A stretch of 64,000 bases of DNA, from positions 24,299,029 to 24,363,028 of the forward strand of contig OX467083.1 of assembly GCA_950106755.1 (NCBI GenBank), given 5' to 3'. The position numbers were made by a program, and so were the translations under genes. This document shows positions 57,401 to 64,000 of this stretch, in pieces. The notes beneath the pieces were generated by a model. The model was not told the origin of the DNA, did no database searches, and saw only the letters and a list, made by a program, of their open reading frames with translations. Each line of letters starts with the position of its first letter. Position 1 is the stretch's first letter. Origin of the DNA: Climacium dendroides. Its lineage: Eukaryota; Streptophyta; Bryopsida; Hypnales; Climaciaceae.

Positions 57401-59442
57401 AAACCAAACATGTCCGGATTTTAAACTTTGAATTGCTCCCAAACATTCAAAATAATTTGGATTGACATAAAATTTTTACCACAAGAAGTAGACTTTAAGA
57501 AAATATAATTCAACAAATTTGATTGAAAACAAACATTGGATGAAGGAGATAAAAGCCCTTGAAGTTGTAGCTAGCCAATCATCAAAATGTAGTTTGGTGA
57601 ACTCAAATTGACCCTATGAACTTCTCAAAAAATTAGAACATCTTGGAATGATTTGAAAATTTTAACACAAAAACTAAAAAAGATAGAGCAAATTTCCAAT
57701 TTTTTTATATTAAATTTGGACATTGGATGCAAAAGATGCAAAATTTTGAATGGGACTTCCAAACTATGTGAGTACACTTTTGGTCCCCCAAAGTCTTAGG
57801 GGTTAAAGTATATCACCTATTTCTAACAATGTTAAGCATTTTAGTATATGCCCAATTGAGCGATGATAGAGAGGATAATTTTTTCCAATAAAGAAATAGA
57901 AATTAAAAATGAAGATTGAGCTATTTTTTGAATCACCCTATATTGTGCAAATGGGGCCATTGTTGGAAGTCTTCTCTCCTTCCCATCAACTTGATTTACT
58001 ATAATTATCTAAAGTTATATTTTACTTATCACCCTATCTCACTTCATTTATAGTTTGTCATATGCCATTCAATCACAAACATTAATAGAAAAGGGAATAT
58101 TTTATTTGGAGAACTAATGCACATAGAGAAGCATAATGTGGCATAGACCTCATATAAAGAAGCTTTGAAGAAAACCTTTCTAGGTCCATGACAAAGTCTT
58201 TCATTGAAGTATTCTTTTTAATGAGGGTGTAAAATTAGTGAGTTAACTTTTATTTTTGTGAAAGACAATATAATACAATAATATTTGAGCTTGCACTAAT
58301 TTAAAATACTGAGACTTTGGTGAACTAGTATCGCACATAGTAATAGAAAAAATAATTGTAATTACTTGTTTTATTTCATATTGGTGAGTACAGAAAAAAT
58401 CTCCTCTAGACTAATGAAGCTATTTATTTCAATGGATATGGATTTTATATACAAAGTGTGGATGAGTGATCATTTGTTTATCAATAAATGTGCATTTATC
58501 AATAAATATATGCACAAAGAGAAAATATTATTCCAATATTTTATATTAATTAGGAAATTTTCATTACTAAAAAGTGTGTGTTATGTTATGAAATGCTTTA
58601 CTCCAAAAATTGTATAGCATTTGAGTATTTTCTACTCTAAAGATGCAAGCTTTGTCTTGTTAAATAGTCCACTTTATGACCAAGGGTATTTCCAAATTGT
58701 GCCAAAATAAATTTTGATGCTAATTGATAGATATTCATTACATAATATGCAATAAATAGAATTAGGGCACACATTTAGGAATTCGCTAATTGAACTTTGA
58801 ACTTTTGCAAATTTTGTATAAATAATACAAAAGCCATGATTTTAAAATTAATTTAAGTTTAGTTACAATTATTACAACCATAGTGATATACAACTATAGT
58901 TGTTACTAAAAAAATATTTATTTTTTTGAGTATCCTAAGTTAAAATAACTACATCTAAAATTATCCAACTAAGCATCTATGCTTGGTTTCCATCATTAAA
59001 TTATCTTAGAATTTTATGGCAATTGAAAGGCGATTCTAGATTCTCTTAATATGATTGAATTGAAAACCATATGACTAAATTATAAATTTCAAAATGCTTA
59101 TTGTCATTGCATCTAAATTACTACTAGGCTTTTGTTTTCAAAAATTGTACATTTAGCCAAAAGATCTAGATGAATCAATTTTAATAACAAAATTATGCAC
59201 ACTTATCTTATTCAGTTTCTTTCTTCTACTTCCCCATATAATTCTTCAAAATAGCTTGTAATACCTTTGGTATGTTTGTTAAATCAAAGCAAAATTGAAG
59301 TATTCAAGATTTTGGATCCTATGAAATCATTTGACCTAGATCATTTAATATCTTTCTTTAACTATTTTAAAAGGCATTCTTCAAATTTGTATTTTTTATA
59401 TGGAAACAATACAAATCTTTCTATCCATACAAAATATGTGGA
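54424..59442. other. Non-coding AT-rich interval between inverted repeats
   Basis: About 5 kb with no gene-like ORF. Terminus-like motifs ggtcctttaggggttaa (56006-56022) and cttaggggttaa (57795-57806) suggest further decayed members of the same repeat family. Confidence 0.45.
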
Positions 59443-60285
59443 TTAACCCCTAAATAAAGGACTAAGTGTCTATTCAACATATGCAAGAAATCTCAAGTAG
59501 ATTCCTACAAAGTCACTTTTGATCAAATGTTCATGAAATTTGGATATAATGTATAAGCATGTACTTGCTTGGTGAATTTTTTTTGATTGGATGCCTAAAT
59601 CAAAAGTTATGGTGACCTGAACTTTAAAGGCAACTCGAGCAATTTGGAAATCTTTAGTGAATCTTTTGCAAAAAAATTCATCAAATCATATTCTAAGAAG
59701 AGTCAAACTTTATTAGCCAAGAAAAAACATTTTCTTCTAACTTCAAGTCTTATTATCATGCAATTTGTTAAGTCAAAATTCTTGAATTTTTTTGTACATA
59801 TTCTAAATGCTTGTCTTTAAATTCTCACCATTTGGACGTCAAATAAAAAATTTCCCTCACTACACAAGAAATCATCAAAAAATGACTAGTGTATTGACAA
59901 TTCACTTAACTTCCTTGCATTGCAAGGTGATTTAGTGTAAATTAAACATCTCAATTGTTTTTAAAAAATTTCACGAGTGAACCTATCGTCATATAATTAC
60001 AAATGGTCAAAATCCTCATTTTTGTGTAGAGCAACAATTTCACTCCAAGAGATTCAAAGTTTGTTGACCATGTTTTCGAGGAATGAAAAAAAAATCTTTT
60101 TTCTCACTTCAAACGTTATAACCTTTTGATCCACGCAGTCAAGTCGAGTAAAATTTTTTCCTCACCTTGGTGAAATACATTACTTCAATTTTGTAAGTCA
60201 AAGTTCAAAAAAGAGTTTCAATTTTCATTTTTAATGGCATACCAAAAAAACACAATTTTTGACAATGTCTCCTTGAAAAGACAAT
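59443..60285 (-). repeat. Dispersed repeat, copy 2, inverted relative to 53.5 kb
   Basis: It begins TTAACCCCTAAA at 59443. It is the reverse complement of 53461-54423, with many substitutions and small gaps. Its distal edge near 60285 has no clear terminus, so it may be cut short there. Confidence 0.65.
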
Positions 60286-60289
60286 GTCT

Positions 60290-60830
60290 TCCTCACTCTT
60301 TGTTGTCTATTACCTCTTACTTCTTGTTGTTTATTTTTTCTTCTTCTTTTCTTCTTAGTTGTTGTTTTTTGTTATTCTTTAGTTCATACTTCAACTCTTG
60401 CTTCTTATTGCTCTTTAGTTCATGCTTTTTATTTCTTCTTTTTGCATTTTAACTAACTTTCTTCTTGTTGCTTCTTAGTTCTTGTTTTTTGTTTTTTTTG
60501 TTGCTTTCTAGTTCTTGCTCCTTGTTGCTTCTTAGTTCTTGTTTTTTATTTTCTTTTATTGCTTTTTAGTTCTTGCTCCTTGTTGCTTCTTAGTTCTTGT
60601 TTTTTATTTTCTTTTATTGCTTTTTAGTTCTTGCTCCTTGTTGTCTCTTAGTTCTTGTTTCTTATTGTCTCTTAGTTGTTTCTCCTTGTTATCCCTTAAT
60701 TGTTGTTCCTTGTTGTTTTTTATTTGTTATTCCTTATTGTCTCTTATTTGTTACTTCTTGTTGTTTCTTAATTGTTAATCCTTGTTGTTTCTTAATTGTT
60801 AATCCTTGTTGTTTCTTATTGCATCTTCAC
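60290..60830 (+). repeat. Pyrimidine-rich minisatellite (ttgttgcttcttagttcttg)
   Basis: A unit of about 19-20 bp is repeated about 25 times with variants. In the middle there is a higher-order period of about 58 bp (about 60520-60640). The Leu/Ser/Phe-rich ORFs across it are repeat translations. Confidence 0.85.
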
Positions 60831-61540
60831 TCTTATTTATTGTTATATCTTAGTACTTTTCATTTTTTTCTTTTTGTTTATTTCATCATCATTGTTATTC
60901 TTTCTACTTTAAACTTGTGTTACATATTTTATATTGTTATAAGCTTTTTAAGGTTGAACTTTGTTGTTCATTTATTCAAATTAACCTCCCATTTCTTTAA
61001 TTGTATATGTAGGCACCAAAAGTTGAAATAAAATCACCGGAGGCTACTTGCAACTCCAACGAGCCATCTTCACATTATTGTAAGGAAAATATGTCCTATT
61101 GGCTTATGTGAATGATTTATTGTAATATATATGTTTTATATTGATGATTAATAAATGTCATTGAAAAAAGTTGCATTTTTTTTCTTGCATTCTCTTTCTT
61201 TAATACAATTCTCTTATATATCTTTAAAATCATATGTATTCAAGTTTAACTAAATGAAGTTTTTTATTTAGCTAATAAATCATCTTAATGTTGATTGCAA
61301 CATATCATATTCATATAAAATGCATGAAAAATGTGATTGTAGTTTGTAATTGAAGTTATTTTGAATTTTAGTCACCTTTAGTTAGTCACAAACCGCATAC
61401 ACAAATTTTAAAAATGTGATTCTCAATCATTCAGAATATCACTTGTTTGAATTATATTTCATAATATATACTGATCCAAATATAATAAGCTATAGTCATA
61501 TAATGTTCATAATTATGCATGCTCAAATGTGACTCTTCAC
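60831..61540. other. Non-coding AT-rich sequence
   Basis: No gene seen. It leads into the palindromic array. Confidence 0.4.
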
Positions 61541-61965
61541 TTTCAAAAATATGATTGTAGACAATCATAAAGTTATTGATGACATCCACACGAATTACTT
61601 TTCCAATAAAAAAATATGACTCACAAAAGTCATATTTTACATCAATATAGAATACAACTTCTAAGAGTCATATTCTATAATATTCAAAAATATGACTTAA
61701 GAAAGTAATTTTTCAAATTAAGAAAATATATTACCCACAAGAGTCATATTCCAAATCAACAAAAAAAATATAACTATACAGAGTCATACGGCACATTAGC
61801 CAAAAATATGACTCATCTTAGTCATATTCCATGTTAGCAAAAAATATGACAAGATGGAGTCATATTTCACATCAGCAAAAAATAAAACCACAAAGAATTA
61901 CAAGACATGTCAGCCAAAATATGACTCACCACAATCATATTCCACATCAGCAAAAAAAATTATGA
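61541..61965. repeat. Palindromic minisatellite: atatgactc ... gagtcatat
   Basis: About nine degenerate units of roughly 42-48 bp. Each unit contains the inverted words aaatatgact and agtcatatt around a short loop, followed by ccacatcagc-like spacers. It lies directly left of a transposase fragment and could be that element's internal or terminal repeat. Confidence 0.75.
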
Positions 61966-62035
61966 ATAGCTGGGACTTTCAAGTGACTTTTTAGGTCATT
62001 GAGAAATGTAGATCTATAGATATAGATTTACTCAC

Positions 62036-63032
62036 TCTACCATCCCATACCTCACATGCACTCCAACCTTTAAATGTGAGCTGTTTCAAGAGCTTCAAGT
62101 TGGCTTTCCAAATCTACGAAGGCATTTGGACTATGCATAACAGAGGAGCACCAATGACTAAGAGTATCTTAGGAAAATGGGTGTCCAACTCTTTGGGGAG
62201 AGCATTGACCAGTACTAAGATCAAGAGTGGAATTCAAGCAACAAGCATTTTTCCTCTGAACCTTGATGCCGTAGATAGTAAATACGGTCCATCTAAATTG
62301 ATTATAGAGGGAGTAAAAGATGATGACGATAAACAAGGCTATGCTAACCTAATGCAAGAGGTCTTACAAGAATCTAAGCCTAGTATAGAAGAACCTCAGT
62401 CGATTGACTACGACCAGGACTAAACTACTTGGGATGATGATACTGGAGTTGGCGAAAGCGACCCGTAGTCAAGCCAAGAGTACAACCCACAAGAAATAGA
62501 AAATTCCTCTCAACTACCAAGTCAGCCAATACGGCCCTCAAAGAGACAAAGAATATAGCCATACATAGATTACTTTGTCTCATTCCTACTAATAGATGAC
62601 AAACATGTTTAGATGGTGAAGGACTTGTAGCAGAAAAGAGAAGATGCAACAAGGAACATAGAAATCAAACGACTTGATGCACAAGCTAAAAAGAAGGAGA
62701 AGGAGGTAATGAAGAGAACAAAGGCAACTGAGTAAAAAGACAAAAAGGAAGAAAGGGCAAATGAAAAGAGGCTAAAGACTTACTATGAGCACCAAAAAAA
62801 TAGGGTGGGAAAATAATCTACACAAATTGTTGAAAAGTGGAAGAACTCTCCCCCATCTATGTATCACGTTCTATACTACGGAAAGGTGCCTCCTCTTTGC
62901 ATTTGGAATAAAAAAGTTGCAGCTTTAAGATTAAAATTTAAAAGAGAAGGTAAAGACCCAAGATGTGTCATCCCCCCAAGTACAATTCCATGGACAAGAC
63001 AAACATATTCAAATTACCCACCTAATATTTAG
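62036..63032 (+). pseudogene. Pogo/DDE_1-type transposase, decayed C-terminal fragment
   Basis: The frame starting PSHTSHALQPLNVSCFKSFK is the conserved DDE_1 (pogo/Tigger/jerky) motif (S/AHTSH-LQPLDV). IKSGIQATSIFPLNLDAV is the matching downstream block. The intact stretch is 62076-62423 (115 codons). Beyond it the same frame continues to about 63032 through seven in-frame stops (TAA or TAG). These mostly sit where Gln codons would fit, and the frame encodes a charged Lys/Glu-rich tail. The upstream half with the first catalytic residues is missing or destroyed. Plants have pogo-like elements such as Lemi1. Clearly non-functional. Confidence 0.7.
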
Positions 63033-64000
63033 TAAGAGACTTCTCTCAACAATGTTGATGCTGAACTAGTTCTGTTGCTACCACTGCTAATAATCATGTT
63101 GTCCTACACAACCTATTGCCATTGCCTCTAGTCCTGGCCTTCACTTAGAGTTGCTATAGCACTACCCTCAATTTCTTCAAGCTACTACTGTAGAAGTAAG
63201 TTCCCAAAAAACTACCAATAGTTATATAGACCTCGGTATAGACTAGTTACGTGTACAAAGACTTATAGAATTATATTAGTAAATGTACAAATATCTATAG
63301 ATAATGTAATGCAAGAGGTAGAATATTAGTACAAGTGAAATAAATGCACTAGGATATGCCAATTTTGAAGTGCCATATACAAATACAGTACAACTACAAT
63401 GCAAGCCAACGTATTCCAAATAGAAGGTGGACTTCTGAGAGCTTTTTTTTGGACACATTCAAAAGCCACAGAAAGAAGTGCTCTGCCTTTTTCTCATATA
63501 CAACCTTCACTATAAGTAGTACTGTATGTTTTTCTATAATCCATTGCTTGTTTTATTTTTGTTTCTTTCTTCCCTACACTACCTTCAAATACAGTAGCAT
63601 AAAATGAAAAAAGAACTAACTTATAGCAATACATCCCTTGCCATCTACTATCTCACTCTGTAACCACGTCCAAAATTCAGGAAGTGCAGCAGCATCCCTA
63701 AAGCAAAATCCAGGAGATCGATTCCACTATCAAAGGATTCCTTCAACAAACATAGCGAGAAATTCAAATCCAGTGTGGTGGAGAGGGTTTTAGATGAAAA
63801 TCAACTAAAACTGTAGTTGGAATATATTGAAAATCGTCATGGTCCCCTTTTGTAACTTCTCCTACTATATCCAAAATTCCAAATCTGTGAGGATTCATTT
63901 CGAGGGATTGACAAATAGATAGAAAGAAAATAATTGAGTCATTGATTCATTGATTGACAGATTACAAATAAATTGAAAAACAAAGCGTTCCTTCAACAAC
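63033..64000. other. Non-coding sequence to the window end
   Basis: AT-rich, with short chance ORFs and no recognised motif. The right end of the pogo-like element may lie here, but I could not fix it. Confidence 0.4.

Noticed and set aside
60234..61031. Leu/Phe/Ser-rich ORFs resembling membrane proteins
   Set aside because: Translations of a pyrimidine-rich minisatellite.

Overview
This window looks like nuclear DNA from a land plant with a large, repeat-rich, AT-rich genome. Three things point that way. One is a 13-exon CBS/DUF21 gene with GT-AG introns, whose protein resembles the plant CBSDUF family. Another is a plant SIP-type aquaporin. The third is the set of plant transposon superfamilies present, together with degenerate TTTAGGG-like repeats. 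I cannot assign a species; a fern, lycophyte or gymnosperm would fit the low gene density. Only two host genes are convincing, and both are on the minus strand: the aquaporin (45301-46134) and the CBS/DUF21 membrane protein (47387-51779).

Region 1 (1 to about 18.3 kb) is a nest of DNA transposons. The outermost layer is a decayed MULE-like transposase gene that enters from the left edge and ends at 18332. Two other elements split its reading frame. The larger is a 14,024-bp hAT element (355-14378), with 10-bp terminal inverted repeats (TIRs) starting CAGGGTTG and an identical 8-bp target-site duplication (TSD), AACGAGAC. The smaller is a 1,087-bp CACTA element (15241-16327). Conceptual removal of each insert rejoins the MULE frame exactly.

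The hAT element is the most unusual object in the window. Besides its transposase (10472-13557, minus) it carries a coiled-coil/RING-finger gene (2477-4681, minus) and a protein-kinase-like gene (8229-9871, plus). A GACGG/CCGTC-rich tandem array lies at the left end and directly upstream of each of the three genes. This suggests an element with shared control and two accessory regulators. All three genes are now broken, mostly by in-frame stops that single transitions could explain.

Region 2 (18.3-21.9 kb) is non-coding. Region 3 (21859-33109) is a complete Ty3/gypsy retrotransposon of Athila/Tat type. Its two 627-bp LTRs look identical and it has a CAAGG TSD, a tRNA-Asp-type primer binding site, two small ORFs before gag, gag and pol in one frame separated by a TGA inside a zinc knuckle, and a long coiled-coil ORF after pol.

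Region 4 (33.1-44.1 kb) is AT-rich repeat debris. Region 5 (44.1-52.5 kb) holds the host genes; the 3' end of the aquaporin gene has been copied into a degenerate array downstream of it. Region 6 (52.5-64 kb) is again repeats, including an inverted pair of about 0.9 kb, a palindromic minisatellite and a decayed pogo/DDE_1 transposase fragment (62036-63032).
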